From Myxocyprinus asiaticus (taxonomy: Eukaryota; Chordata; Actinopteri; Cypriniformes; Catostomidae): a stretch of 64,000 nt of DNA. A program made the position numbers and the translations under genes. Of the stretch, positions 1 to 11,265 are shown piece by piece. Location: positions 20,298,281 to 20,362,280 of the forward strand of contig NC_059373.1 in the NCBI RefSeq assembly GCF_019703515.2. The letters are read 5' to 3'. Within the stretch, counting starts at the first letter, position 1; every line of letters starts with the position of its first letter. A model generated the notes under the pieces. It was given only the letters and a program-made list of their open reading frames with translations, had not been told where the DNA came from and did no database searches.

Positions 1-538
1 TGCTTTGAACATTTGGAGCGGTTTATGTACATTATATAAATTGTCTAATGTAAATGAAATAATGTAAATTTAATATAAATTTGAGTTCCTGTGTAGCATA
101 TTTAGTTCTTTTTTTGTAGCAAAATATTTAGTTAAATGCTGCTGTTCAGTATGATCTTTAAAATCACTAATATAGATTAGGATTTACTCTAGTTTTTAGT
201 TGAATTTACTGCTAATTTATTAGTTGAAGTCATCCTAAATAAGATTTTATTTATTCAAACACCCTAATTTTTTGTGCCAAAATATACAGCTCTGACTAAA
301 TTTTACATTATACTATCTGATAGTTATAGGTCTATATTAAGAAGACATTACACAGAAGTTGCTTAAATGTAGTTTGCTACTTTTAGTTAGAAGCCTGTAG
401 AGTAGCTGTAGATTAACTACAAGCTACTACTGTAAATTATGCATAGCTTGTGACTTGGCAAAAAACAGTTTTGGAGGTGGCTTCTCCAAAAGTCCATCAA
501 CAGGGGGATAAAGAAGGATGAATGGGGAGTGGGCATAC
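1..538. other. VPS50 intron, AT-rich, nothing assigned
   Basis: AT-rich intron sequence downstream of exon J. No further exon, tRNA or recognisable transposon end was seen. A short inverted motif around gtagtttgctac / agctactac (about 370-435) hints at a decayed repeat. Confidence 0.6.
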
Positions 539-679
539 CGTGCAAAGATCCTTGTACTGCATCTTCTGGAACTTGGTGTCGGCATTGCCAGCACACAACT
601 CTACATATCCCAGCACCACCTGGAAGACTGTGTTGTGGATGGCCTGGGTGAAGTGCATGTGCAGCTGGTCCATGGCCGT
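539..679 (-). CDS. vps50: VPS50 exon J (47 codons, phase 0/0)
   Basis: Encodes [20 protein letters not shown] then [20 protein letters not shown] and QYKDLCT, the most 3' exon in the window. The acceptor is TTCCCTTCAG and the donor GTATGC. The reading frame continues beyond the left edge of the window; nothing exon-like was seen in 1-538. Confidence 0.96.
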
Positions 680-2446
680 CTGAAGGGAAAAAGGAAAGCC
701 AGTAAGTGGATTAGTTGAAGCGAAGAGGTTTCCCGAACACTCCCTTCATCTGCTATTGGCTGCAAAATCAGGACCCAAACTTACACCATTGGTTGAGCCT
801 AAATTGCTATGTCAGTCTGGTCAGGACACTCCAACAAACAATATTTCCACCCACATTAACTGGGATAGGAAGTATTTTAACAGAAAAATTACACACATCA
901 CAAAGACAGAAGTCTTTTTTATCCAGCTGACAAAAACTTAAAAGGCATATCCACAAAGAAAACAATAAATCTATTATGCTTAAAAAAGAAAAATCAATAT
1001 TACAACCTACCAATCTTTTGTTGCATTGCAGATACCAACATGCAGTAAAATGAGCACCAATGTTTAACAACTGGCATACTGATTTTGTAAGAAATCTTTA
1101 ACAGCTTCATTTTAAATTGCACTAAAGAACTGTTTTGATGCTTGTGGTTTTTCTTCACACAAACACTATGCTTTCACCTACAGTACACAGCAACCAAGCA
1201 GGAGACCTACTTATACCTTACAAACAAACACCCACACAAGCATCAATAACTAAAAAAAAACAGCTTTCATATCATGTGACAGCATTCAAATCCAATCAAA
1301 GTTCCAGGCACTCTAGACTCCGGAACAAAGGGCATAAATCTCCAAAAATAGCCACACATGAACAAATTTGAAAGAAGCCCTATTCTATTTAAAGCCCTGA
1401 TTTCCTGAGAAACCAGTTTAGTTGCAGACCCCTTGCGGCCTTACATTGAGAAACATCTAACGCTGTCTCAGGAGGTCTGTTAGAATGTAAAACTGTGGGT
1501 AACGGTGGGCTAGCCCACACTCCCAGAGGACATGATTCATTCCAGAACTACATACCAAAGCTCAGTATCATCCTGGTGGGGAAAGAAAGAGCTTAGCCAC
1601 AACTTAATTACAGTACGTTTCTCCACCTGTCTTCCTCAACCTTGAGCTCTCCGTAGGCCACTGCTGAATTGGATCAAAATGGCACAATATTTGCCTACTC
1701 ATGCAGGTCAGGGCATTCAAGCAAGGGCAGGTGGAAATGACTTTAAAGTGAAAATAGAAAATAGTGGAATTTACAGAGTTATTTTCTTTGTCTTTACACG
1801 TTCTGTGAGGGAAAATATTTTAAAAAATGAACTGAAAAAAAAACAAAAAAACAGTTGAAGATAACCATGGTGGAAACATTAGTTGCGCTGAAAAAAAACG
1901 AGCAGTTACATCCATTAGACAAATTTAATGACAAGAAAAACAAAAAACAGTGAAGATGAAAAGATCGAGAATTAGCAGTGCAGTCATTAGGCTAATTGCA
2001 GAGTTCATGGAACACAGTCAGAGAGAGAAGCACCTCTTTAGAGGACAAATAAACAGTTTTAGCGAATGACGTACGTACTGAAACAAGGTTAGCGTTTGAT
2101 GAGTTTTAATCTATGAAGTTGGACGGTCAACAAACTAGCTGAAAGCATGTTGGATTGTTTTGTCACACAGTGTCAAAAACCTTTTAAAGTGGTTTGTTGG
2201 AAAGCTTCCTTCCCCCAAAATTTTCAATATTAGCATCTGATATAAGGGTCATGAATCACCTAAGGATCTCTTCAGATAATGAATGACCCTCAAGGGGTCT
2301 CTTAAAATCAGAACCGGTTTAAATTGATATTTAGGAATCACACATCTTGGAGTGAGTTCTTCAGAAATTCTGGTTCGATCGGCTTAAACACTCTCACTCA
2401 ATAACAACTGAGCAAAAGGTTTTAATCTTGACCGGATGTCAATGAC
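680..2446. other. VPS50 intron, no recognised repeat
   Basis: Intron between exons I and J. It contains A-rich patches near 1250 and 1830-1950 but no open frame with family features and no clear terminal inverted repeats. The segment 1390-1740 is less AT-rich than its surroundings; no function can be assigned. Confidence 0.5.
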
Positions 2447-2620
2447 TTAAAGGAACACTTCACACAAAAATCCCACACTGTCAAACTCTATGTCAGACAT
2501 TATGAAAGCACCAAAAAAGTGGTCCATATGATTCTTACAATATAAATCTTCTGAAGCCATACAACAGCTTAGTGTTATGGACAGACTGAAATTTAAATAG
2601 TTATTCATTGATAATCATTC
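2447..2620 (+). mobile_element. Angel-like MITE, left half only
   Basis: Begins TTAAAGGAACACTTCACAC, the typical left end of the TTAAAGGGATAGTTCACCC palindromic family, and shares its interior (tcttctgaagccatacaa) with the copy at 50369. No right end follows, so it is a truncated non-autonomous DNA transposon copy. The family name is from memory. Confidence 0.6.
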
Positions 2621-2629
2621 ACTTCGTTG

Positions 2630-3663
2630 CAGCTCTCAAATAAAATTTTGCACAGGTTTGACATCATGACGATTGTTTCCTAACGCTAGAACCAATGACC
2701 AACCTGCACCACAGGTGCCATATGTGATTTGAGAGCTGCCTAATGTTTTGCATGAATGCCAGCATGATCAAATGAAAATTACGTGACCATGGTAACATTT
2801 TTGCGAACCAAAATTACATGCTATATTACATGTTTTGGTTGCAGTTTCCCAGTGAAATGTCCACCAGGGGGTGCCAAAAGCAAGTGAAATTATGTTGTAA
2901 TTAGATGAGGTTTGTTAGGTGAATTTTAAATGGATGAGTAAAGCATACTTTGATAACCTAAACCTTTAGCCTAAACCTAACCAATAGTATCCTAAACGAT
3001 AAATGAGAGGTGAACAAAACAGACATCCTTACTCTTACCTAACCGATAATGTTTTACAAGCAAATCTGACATGAATTTTTTTTTCTGAAGCAACCACGTC
3101 ATCTTGTGCCGTTTCTATGACTCTCTCATCTCACATGTCAGCTTGCGTGCTTGACTGGCCTTGAACCGCAGTCTTTTAAGCACAAATTCCAACAATCTAT
3201 CAGGTGAGCTACCAAGCAAGCTAATAACATTGGAATGTGTGTGTAATCAAATCAAATGATGCGTTAGTGTAAAAGTGTGTCGATATGATAACATAGCAAT
3301 GTGTGAGTAGTAGTGTGCAAAATAAGTGTTCATAAATTCATAATCAGCCATTTTACATTTACATTTACTCAAAAACTTGATGAAAATGAATAAAATGCAC
3401 CGTTGTTGAGGCGCCTCAAGTGTTCATTTCACCAGAAAACTGCAGCAAAACAAAAAGAGCGGCATGTAAAAGTCAGTTTGCAAAAATGTAGTTATAGTAA
3501 TGTTCATTCTATTAGGCAAGGTAGGAGAATGCACTGTTTAGACAGTAAAGAATTATTTAAATCTACTCGAGTAGTACTGACTTCTGTTATTGAGCTTGAC
3601 GTGGTCACTATGAACTGCTGTTGTATGTAAAAGAGCTGGATAAAGCTTTCCATTTGTGTTCCA
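2630..3663. other. VPS50 intron, unassigned
   Basis: No supported gene. The short open frame at 3403-3630 has no recognisable domain and lies in ordinary intron sequence. Confidence 0.5.
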
Positions 3664-3664
3664 T

Positions 3665-3695
<31 letters not shown>

Positions 3696-3698
3696 TCC
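3665..3698. repeat. poly-A followed by (AT)n microsatellite
   Basis: A run of A followed by about eight AT units. It directly precedes a MITE fragment. Confidence 0.9.
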
Positions 3699-3700
3699 AG

Positions 3701-3762
3701 GTTTGGAATGAAATGAGATTGAGTGAAAAATGACAGAATTTTCATTTTTGGATAAACTATTC
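3701..3762 (+). mobile_element. Angel-like MITE, right-end fragment
   Basis: Contains tgacagaattttcatttttg followed by a gataaactattca end, a mutated form of the family right terminus (gacagaattttcatttttgg then gtgaactatccctttaa). The left half is missing. Confidence 0.6.
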
Positions 3763-4294
3763 ATTTATGTGTGCATGTCAGAGAAAGCGAGAATGAGTGA
3801 ATGCATGAATGAATAAATGCAGGGCAGCTGCTATCTACCCAAGAGACTTTGGTGATCAAAGTGACACATGGAAGACTCTTTCAGATGAGGCAGGAGACAT
3901 CTCAGACCGCACACATTTGCATACTTAAACACAGACAGGCAGACATGGACACATACACGTAGAGAGAGAGACAATTTTGCCAAATTCTAATGCAGCATTG
4001 CATGTATCCTTCAATACTTCCAATCCAAGATGGCGGACAAAGCTGGAGAAATGTCGATTATAAATAAATTTAGATTTCAGTCAATACTGAAAAGTCAACA
4101 AAAATTAAGTTTAATTACATTTAAAAATAGATTATTTTAACCAATATTTGTGTGTGCTATATATTGTTTTGCTTGTCAGAGTATTGTACTGTTAGCTTAG
4201 CAACATACTAATGTCAAACTCTACCAATATCTTATTTATGTCTTCAATCAGACACTTACAAGATGAGGTACCATGAGAGTTAGAATGCTGCCCA

Positions 4295-4560
4295 AGGGCC
4301 GTTCACACCGAACGCAGCCTTGCACTATAAAAAGCTACGCCGCGAACAGGGCAAAACACAGGTGCCTCAAGTCGAGACACATTGTAGCATTTCTTATTAA
4401 CTTGACACGGTGTCTAAAAATGCACCGCTCCTTTGCAAGACATAAGCAAACAGCAAGACAAAGCGCAACAACGACCTCTGTCTAGTGCATGTTTACATAG
4501 AAACATGAAAGCTTTGCATTCTGCAGGACAAATAAAGGTAGACTAAAACAGGGCGCACTT
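4295..4560 (+). mobile_element. Non-autonomous DNA transposon fragment
   Basis: Opens with AAGGGCCGTTCACACCGAAC, a terminal-repeat type common in teleost MITEs and richer in CpG than the surroundings. A matching right terminus was not found, so the copy looks truncated near 4560. The open frame inside is incidental. Confidence 0.5.
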
Positions 4561-4685
4561 CCCTTCTGGCAAATACTTCACCAGGTATGAATCATCTTCC
4601 CATTTTGAGGGGGAGGGAGGAGGAAAAGTGGAGGTAGAGGGGGTAAAGGGGGCAGGGAGAACTGGGTAAAGCTGCAATGACTCAC

Positions 4686-4784
4686 CTGTGTCTTACCCAG
4701 AAGTTTATATGCCAACTGAACTTTGGTGTAGTGAGAGACATCAAAGTGCTTGCAGGTCTTGGAAAGCGCCACATCTAGCTGTTC
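4686..4784 (-). CDS. vps50: VPS50 exon I (33 codons, phase 0/0)
   Basis: Encodes [20 protein letters not shown] then [13 protein letters not shown], matching the conserved HYTKVQ-AY-LLGKTQ block. The acceptor is CCACACAG and the donor GTGAGT. A G-rich stretch (4609-4656) lies just downstream in the intron. Confidence 0.95.
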
Positions 4785-4873
4785 CTGTGTGGAAAGATGT
4801 AAAATTAGCATGATCAGCAGCAGATGGAGGAAGTTCACAGGTTCACCCACTTAATTAATATGTATATGGAAAC

Positions 4874-5670
4874 CAGGGTTATTTGCCATTTAGAATTAAA
4901 TTGAGAGTGCCAATTCCAACTAAATTAAATTCCAAATGAATTCTTGAATTTGAAATGAGATAGAAAACAAGATACAGAATTGTATTTCAAATTCAAGGAA
5001 GTACAATTAAAATGGAATGAAATTCAAATAAACTCATATAACTTCTGAAAGTGTAGTTTTTAATAACACATTTCATTCTTCAGTATAAATTGCCCAGTTT
5101 TTTACGTGTTGTGTAGATGACTTCTAAAATGTAATCTGGTACTGATTACATATTAAACTAATGTAAAACTGTAATCAGTTATGCAATCTTTTAGATTACA
5201 CATTTAAAGCAATCTTATCAGATTTTTTGGGATTCATTATTGCATGTTTTGATAAAAATTGAACTTTAATTGCATTGCATGCCAATATACACTCTTTTCT
5301 GTAAACATGAAATGAAACAATAATTTGTTTTTTGTTAGTCTCAAATTCTTGATGGAACGAAACATTTATAATAAAGTTCAAATTTTGATATCAATATTTA
5401 TCGGTTTTGTTGGCTATGTTAACTGCTTTGACATTACTTATATTTTCAGAAATATCCAATAAAAAAGTATCCTACACATCAGGAAATAAATAGACATTCA
5501 AATTACATCCAAGTTAATAATGTAATTATGTTCTGAAATTCAATTTGGTAAATTCCTGCAATTCAAATTCAAATATCAATTCAACGTCTGTGGGGCATGG
5601 CTAATATAAATCAAGTTTCAACTCATGAATTGAGAGACAATTCTGAAATTCTTAATTTTGCCCAACCCTG
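4874..5670. mobile_element. hAT-like non-autonomous element
   Basis: Left end CAGGGTTATTTGCCATTTAG and right end TTTTGCCCAACCCTG are inverted versions of each other (CAGGGTT outermost), and both ends carry AGAATT-type subterminal repeats. No 8-bp target duplication survives and no transposase is encoded. It lies between exons H and I, 90 bp from exon I. Confidence 0.55.
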
Positions 5671-6381
5671 CTATAATCAGGGAGGGGAAAAATTTGAAAG
5701 CCCTATTTTATGGTGCTGAAATGCAGAATTACCAAAGACGAATGAGGACGATAACAAAATGTGGTTTAAATCACTGACAATCCTGAATTCACAACATCAT
5801 TTGAGCTCAAAGATAAGCATTCACATTCCACAGATTATTGCATTGGAATGTGTGCTGTTACTGAAATATAAATGCAGCGCAAATCACTGTAATATTGGTG
5901 GCAGCCTTTACAGCAGGCTGTGCTGGCACAGGCATCGTGCTATTCACTAATGTGCGGGATGTGAGAACGGAAAAGATAAAAAGATAGGGGTGGGTATTTG
6001 CGCTCCTATAGAATTGAACACAGCTACCAAATCCTGAAAGGCAGCAATTTATTTCATAAAACAAAGTCCATCTGCCTAAGGGCCTGAGAGACTAAATGCT
6101 GGCAGACTGACACCTTGAGCATTACTGTTAGATGTAAAACGCATGGTCAAGTGTTCCTTCCGATCTGTTTAGATCATATAATTTTGAGGCACTACACCAA
6201 GGCAACTGCTGTTGTTCAATCTGGCAAACTGTGTGGGTGCTTCCAAAGGGAACAGGGTGATCTTGTGCATGGAGATAAGGAGAACGAAGCCTTATTGTAA
6301 GAAGAAGGTTGCCTAAATTCTCACTTTGTCCTGTGGAAGGACAAAAACTACAAATCAAATTTGTTTTCAAATATCACATAC
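5671..6381. other. VPS50 intron, unassigned
   Basis: Intron between exons H and I. Short open frames on both strands show no domain or codon signal. Confidence 0.5.
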
Positions 6382-6424
6382 CTCTATTTGCTCCAGAGTG
6401 TCTTGCAGTTTGGAATTCAGCTCA
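6382..6424 (-). CDS. vps50: VPS50 exon H (43 nt, phase 2/0)
   Basis: One base completes the split Ser, then ELNSKLQDTLEQIE. The acceptor is CTTTCCTCAG and the donor GTATGT. At 43 nt it is not a multiple of three, so skipping would break the frame. It is flanked by a 12.2-kb intron upstream and a 1.6-kb intron downstream. Confidence 0.94.
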
Positions 6425-6783
6425 CTGAGGAAAGAGAGACCATTTTGATCAGTTAAGCAAGGATGACAGAGACTTTTGAACGAAATATAAAAAATCATAA
6501 AATAATCAATGTCAGTCCATTCTGCACCACAGGTAACCATTGTCCTCTGTTTACAGAGCAACATAACAAACCACCAAGCACAGTATAGAGGCATGTTGAA
6601 AAACAGAAACATTCTTTCTCAGAGAAATGGACTGTCAGTGTGAGACAGCCTTGGAGACGGTGACATTTTTGTCTCTGGAAAAATAAAAATGCCATTGACA
6701 TTTGAACAGCACAAATGCGTTTCCAAACATGGCTTGTTGCTTATTTTGTGCAGCTATAACAAGTCAGATATGTTTTGTTAGTG

Positions 6784-7080
6784 TTAAAGGTGAAGTGTAT
6801 AATTGTTTCGGATGTTAAAATACTTTCTCCTATCCTAGTTTAATGTGCAGAGACAACTATAGGCAAACCATCCGTAGGTTGTTTCCACCAAAAAGTGTCA
6901 ACACTGACTCTGTGGAGCTTTGAAAACATTGCCCAGTTTGTCTGAGCATCCAGATCAGTCCGAAGTAACAACATTTGCTCAACCAATGGTGTTCGACCAA
7001 TGGCAGATGGGGAGAGTGTTCAGGAAACCTGTTTGAAAACAGGCAATATTTTTGCAATTCCATTTGGTGTTGACCTTTAA
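6784..7080 (+). mobile_element. MITE with TTAAAGGT ends
   Basis: Starts TTAAAGGTGAAGTGT and ends TGTTGACCTTTAA, giving short terminal inverted repeats. Its interior (gttaaaat...gcagagacaactata) recurs at 43045-43140, and a right end of the same type (cacttcacctttaaa) occurs at 31218-31232. Non-autonomous, with no coding capacity. Confidence 0.6.
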
Positions 7081-7202
7081 AGTGCACTATGAAATTATGA
7101 ATTTGTATAATGTTTAAAATGATTTATACTCGCATATTAAGACGGGACCATATTATAAGAGCATTTGAATGTGGCCTCCTTTATCTCAGTAAACCTACTT
7201 TT

Positions 7203-7649
7203 TTTGGGGGGGGGGGGATTTTTCCCCTTTTTCTCCCAATTTGGAATGCACTCTAAGTCCTTGTGGTCGCATAGTGATTCGCCTCAGTCCGGGTGGCGGA
7301 GGACGAATCCCAGTTTCCTCCGCGTCTGAGACAGTCAACCCGCGCATCTTATCACGTGGCTTGTTGAGCGCGTTGCCACGGAGACATAGCGCGTGTGGAG
7401 GCTTCACGCCATCCACCGCGGCAACCACGCTCAATTCACCACGCGCCCCACCAAGGACAAACCACATTATAGCGACGACGAGGAGGTTACCCCATGTGAC
7501 TCTACCCTCCCTAGCAACCGGGCCAATTTGGTTGCTTACGAGACCTGGCTGGAGTCACTCAGCACACCCTGGGATTCGAACTAGCGAACTAGCAAACTCC
7601 AGGGGTGGTAGCCAGTGTATTTACCACTGAGCTACCCAGGCCCCTTTAA
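7203..7649 (-). mobile_element. tRNA-derived SINE, full length
   Basis: Reads on the minus strand from GGGGCCTGGGTAGCTCAGTGG. The pol III box A (TAGCTCAGTGG, about 7624-7634) and box B (GTTCGAATCCC, about 7571-7581) are intact. The tail ends near 7203 with the typical CCAAATTGGGAGAAAAAGGG segment. Perfect 13-bp target duplications, TAAACCTACTTTT, lie at 7190-7202 and 7650-7662. SINEs move with enzymes supplied by a LINE. This is not a functional tRNA gene, as no cloverleaf 3' half is present. Confidence 0.9.
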
Positions 7650-7662
7650 TAAACCTACTTTT

Positions 7663-8282
7663 AAGCATGCTGCACAGACAGACTTTTTTATTTAATTAAA
7701 TAGTATCCTTTTGAAGTTTAATAATCACATTAGGCCACATCACGATTCCTGTCTTTCCATCCCCAAAATTAAGATCTCTTTAAATTATAATTAAGACTTG
7801 CTGTCCCATTTAATATACTTCAGACTTTTTACAACCTTTCATTTAAAAAAAAAATAAATAAATAAAAATTTAAGATATTTCAAGACTTTTTAAGGAACCA
7901 CGGGAACTGTATGTCCCCTTTCATACCAACAAGCGCAAAATAAAAAATATTACAGCGTGCACCTTTAAAAGAGCCAATGCTGAAAAGCAGTCTTTGAGCA
8001 ACATACAAATAGCTGCTTTGCCGATGGCCAAGAATCACCATGATCCGACAATTAAGAACGACTGCAAATCATTTCACAAGCTAACTCAGCTCGAGAAGAA
8101 GGATTTCCCAGTCCCTGAGGACCAGTGTTGTTTAAAGATTAGACAGAATGCATAAAACTTTAATTAAACTGCCTCTTTCTCTAACTCTTACTTCCCCTTC
8201 TCCTCTTTTTCCCTCTCTTTGAAGGCACTCCATGCAAAAGAGGTGTTCCAGAAACCTGTTCCCATTTCTTCCCCCAAGCACT
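7663..8282. other. VPS50 intron with A-rich tract
   Basis: Contains an (A)n/(AAAT)n tract at about 7846-7869 and a lone MITE right end (gcgtgcacctttaaa, about 7955-7969). Nothing coding. Confidence 0.5.
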
Positions 8283-8337
8283 CTCATTTTGCCATAATGC
8301 ATGATTCTGGGCATGAGGAATAGCTACCTAAATCATT
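8283..8337 (+). repeat. Direct repeat, copy 1 (55 bp)
   Basis: Matches 8819-8873 at 50 of 55 positions (core cataatgcatgattct). Either a local duplication or two members of a dispersed repeat. Confidence 0.85.
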
Positions 8338-8818
8338 AGCCTTCCTAAAATATTGCCAAAAAAATTATAGATTTGGAAAAACAGCTTTACTGATGGGATT
8401 GTTGAGCTGCTCTCAAGGGTAAACTTGACCTTCGATTTCTACATGACAGTCCCAATCACTATCTCAGTTCCCAGCAAGTAGCAGCTCAAATAAATAAATT
8501 CAAATTTCACCCATTCCTCAGTCGATTGCAAACATGCATTCAGGTCTGGCACTACTGTGATCAATTCAATCAATTCTTGATGGTTAAAATCACGTCCTAC
8601 ATTTATATCTCATTGAAATACGTCACATTCTGAAAATGAGTTGTGAATGCATTTTCATGTTGACTTGGAGACAATACCACTACGTCAATCCAAAAGACAA
8701 AAATTATTGCATTCTTTTCAAGCAAATGTGACTTATTTAGTGAATTATAAACACTGGCATTAATCCAGTCAATGATTCGCTACAAACCTTTTATTTACAC
8801 TGTTTTCCCATAAAAAGT

Positions 8819-8873
8819 CTTATTTTGACATAATGCATGATTCTTGGCATGAGGAGCAGCTACCTAAATCATT
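8819..8873 (+). repeat. Direct repeat, copy 2 (55 bp)
   Basis: Second copy of the 8283-8337 repeat, same orientation, 536 bp away. It is followed by unrelated sequence and a poly-T run at 8923-8940. Confidence 0.85.
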
Positions 8874-9869
8874 TGGCCCAGCTGGAGTGCAGAAGCAGGA
8901 GGCTTCTTAATCTGGAAAGCTGTTTTTTTTTTTTTTTTTTCTGTTGTAGCAGTAGACCGGCAGGACAGTATACAAATAACAAGACCATGAGATTTTTTTC
9001 ATGCCTTCTTCAGACACATACATGCATTTGAGTCCATCACAGTGGGCTCTAACTCAACATGGGTCCCCCGTTCTCTTCGGGCCCCTCAGTGGAACCTCAA
9101 CATCAAGTCGAGCCAATCATTACTTCCGACTCAATCACGGCTCGTCACCGCTGTGCCTCTTCAAGCCTCTGCGATTCCTTTAGGGAGGCCATGCAAAATC
9201 ACATTTTAATGAGTTCTGATGACAGGATCTGTCGCACAATAAAAACATTTCAATTCAAACAGTCTCTTATCATTACCATGCCATTAGCAAAGAAAGCGCA
9301 GGGAGGAAAGACAAAGACACAAAGCTAACTCTTTCTTCCAGAAAATAAATTCTGGGTTGCTAATAGCATGGGGTCGATGGTGTTAGATGTGACTAAATTA
9401 AAGGATAAGGCTAGATTTGTGGGCAATGTTTGTAAAAGCAGAGTGTGCTGGGCTGTAAAACCCTGCCGCTGGGCCCTTTCTCTGGCTTGGGTCTCTTAGC
9501 AATTAACTCGGCTGTCTCTTCAGAAAACTGAAGCGACCATTACTGCCAGAGATTAGCGCTGATAGAAAGTACCTAACTTGCAGCAGGAAATGGAAGCAAT
9601 TATTTTAAAAAGTATCAAAGATATCCTCAATATCCAAAACAGGTTTATCTGTGAGTGCAGATGTTTGCACACTGAAAAAGAATTGAAGAAGCAGCCCAGT
9701 GTCAGGCATCTTTCTCCACTGATGGCCATTTAAAAGAAACAGTGCATTCTGATGAAATACACTTTTTTGCAAGCAACATATGACGCAAAAATATTTCATT
9801 ACATTATTGTAGATGTTTGGCCAGTCAGTGTCCTATTTTTATTAATGTATTTATTTATTTATTTATGTA
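8874..9869. other. VPS50 intron, unassigned
   Basis: Poly-T at 8923-8940 and a (TTTA)n tract at about 9848-9865. Open frames near 9000-9330 show no family features. Confidence 0.5.
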
Positions 9870-9913
9870 CAGTTGAAGTCAGAAGTTTACATACACCTTA
9901 GCAAAAACATTTT
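9870..9913 (+). mobile_element. Sleeping-Beauty-type Tc1 end, truncated
   Basis: CAGTTGAAGTCAGAAGTTTA and the following 20 bp are the outer inverted repeat of the same Tc1 type as the copy at 15421. A TA lies immediately outside (9868-9869). The element stops after about 44 bp and abuts LTR-retrotransposon sequence. Confidence 0.85.
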
Positions 9914-10329
9914 TGTGCGGTGCCAAAACCCAGGAGGGAGGAGGGATGCGCTGTCGCGGAGTCCTCGCCACTGCCATCTGCCAGGGGAGCAGCCACGGCC
10001 ATCTGCCTGGGGACGGAGGAACCGCTGCCATCCACCAAAGAAGGGGAGGAGCGGTTCCGTTCGCCGGGGCGGAGGAGCGGTTGAGGACCAGGCGACAGCG
10101 CGCCCAGGAGCCAGCGAGCAAGTTCTTCTCTCTCTCTCCTCGCTGTGTGTCTCCACTCAGCCTTTGCCTCTCCCCACGCCTCCTCTCGTCTCTCCCCCAG
10201 GTTCACAGGAGGTGGGGTGGACCACCGGCTGACAGAACAGCCGGAAAGGCAGTGTCTCCCCTGCAGAGGTGGGGGGGGGGGGGTAAGTCAGTCTGGTGGC
10301 GCCCCAACCTGAATCGGGCAGGGGAGGAG
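9914..10329 (+). mobile_element. LTR retrotransposon, 3' internal fragment
   Basis: GC-rich segment unlike the AT-rich intron around it, open in several frames on both strands. It ends in a purine-rich stretch (gggcaggggaggag) just before TGTGATGACG, as expected for a polypurine tract next to a 3' LTR. No protease, reverse transcriptase or integrase motif is present in this short remnant. Assignment is by layout and by memory of cyprinid repeats. Confidence 0.5.
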
Positions 10330-10593
10330 TGTGATGACGAGGAGGGCATGGCCGGGTCATGATGGTGCACGGCCTGCGCTGAATCAGCTGATCAGCGGGA
10401 AAGTGAGATAAAGGGGAGCCGGAGACGCCAGTTTGAGAGAGAGATGCATGTGGCCGCACTGCATGTGTGTCTGTGTTCGTTTTATGTATCCTTATTTTTT
10501 ATGTTGTTTTAAGTTCATTTATATAATTAAAGTTTATGTTGACTGTTCAGCCAGTTCCCTCCTCCTCCTTGCCCTTCATTTAACATTTACACA
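10330..10593 (+). mobile_element. Probable 3' LTR
   Basis: Starts TGTGATGACGAGG after a polypurine tract, contains a polyadenylation-type AATTAAAG motif (about 10527) and ends near TTTACACA. It thus has the TG...CA ends and R/U5-like layout of an LTR. No second LTR lies nearby, so the left part of the provirus-like element is lost. The exact right boundary is uncertain by several bases. Confidence 0.5.
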
Positions 10594-10639
10594 CTGTTTA
10601 AGGTTAAACTGCTTGATGTCGTGATGTGTACCGGCATCA

Positions 10640-11015
10640 TTATCTTTGTGCTTTTGAATGCACAGTGAGGAACACCCTGAGACTCCCAAGCTTTTTGGTT
10701 TACATTGAAGCACGTCATTCTGCGTTCAGGATGCGCATAAGCAGTTTTGTGCTACTCTGAATTGGAGCCTTTCTTATTTCTTTTTTTTCTTAATTTGATA
10801 GTTATTTAAACTATCTATTTGTTGGTTATCCGTTAGTTCCCATGTTGAAGGGCTGCGCTTAGCATCCATATATCCCTCTGAAACATGTCTAAACAGGGTC
10901 ACGTTTACATAATGTGAGTCTAAATTAAACATTATTATCCTTTCACTAGTCGACTAGTCGTTCAAACAATCAACCAACTAGTAGGCTATGAAAAATGATA
11001 GTTTTTCACATCCCT
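10640..11015. mobile_element. hAT-like element, right end
   Basis: Ends TGATAGTTTTTCACATCCCT with an internal tandem actagtcgactagtcg motif (about 10946-10961), typical of teleost hAT termini. The left terminus was not identified, so the left boundary is a guess. Confidence 0.4.
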
Positions 11016-11265
11016 CGTATGTATGAATGTATTTTGTAGGGCTCTTTAAAATGTGAACGAGTAAAAGGTTAGGGACTGTGCATGTTCCTATGGCGCCATC
11101 AGCCAAAAAGTGATGTCATGACATTCTTTTTTGTGGCTCCAGAGTGATTAAACACATGGCATCAAAAATGTTGGTGGTTCCCATGATCAAATATGATAGA
11201 TTTCCAATCACGTACATCCAGTAGGTTCTGCACCAGCCGTGCATCTCCAATTGAGATGAATGGGA

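Noticed and set aside
518..718. Plus-strand open frame over VPS50 exon J
   Set aside because: It is the antisense shadow of a spliced, conserved minus-strand exon.
7241..7630. 129-codon frame as a gene
   Set aside because: Lies entirely within the SINE and runs antisense to it.
9913..10362. 149-codon GC-rich frame as a host gene
   Set aside because: Open in several frames on both strands and contiguous with an LTR-like end; a retroelement remnant is more likely.
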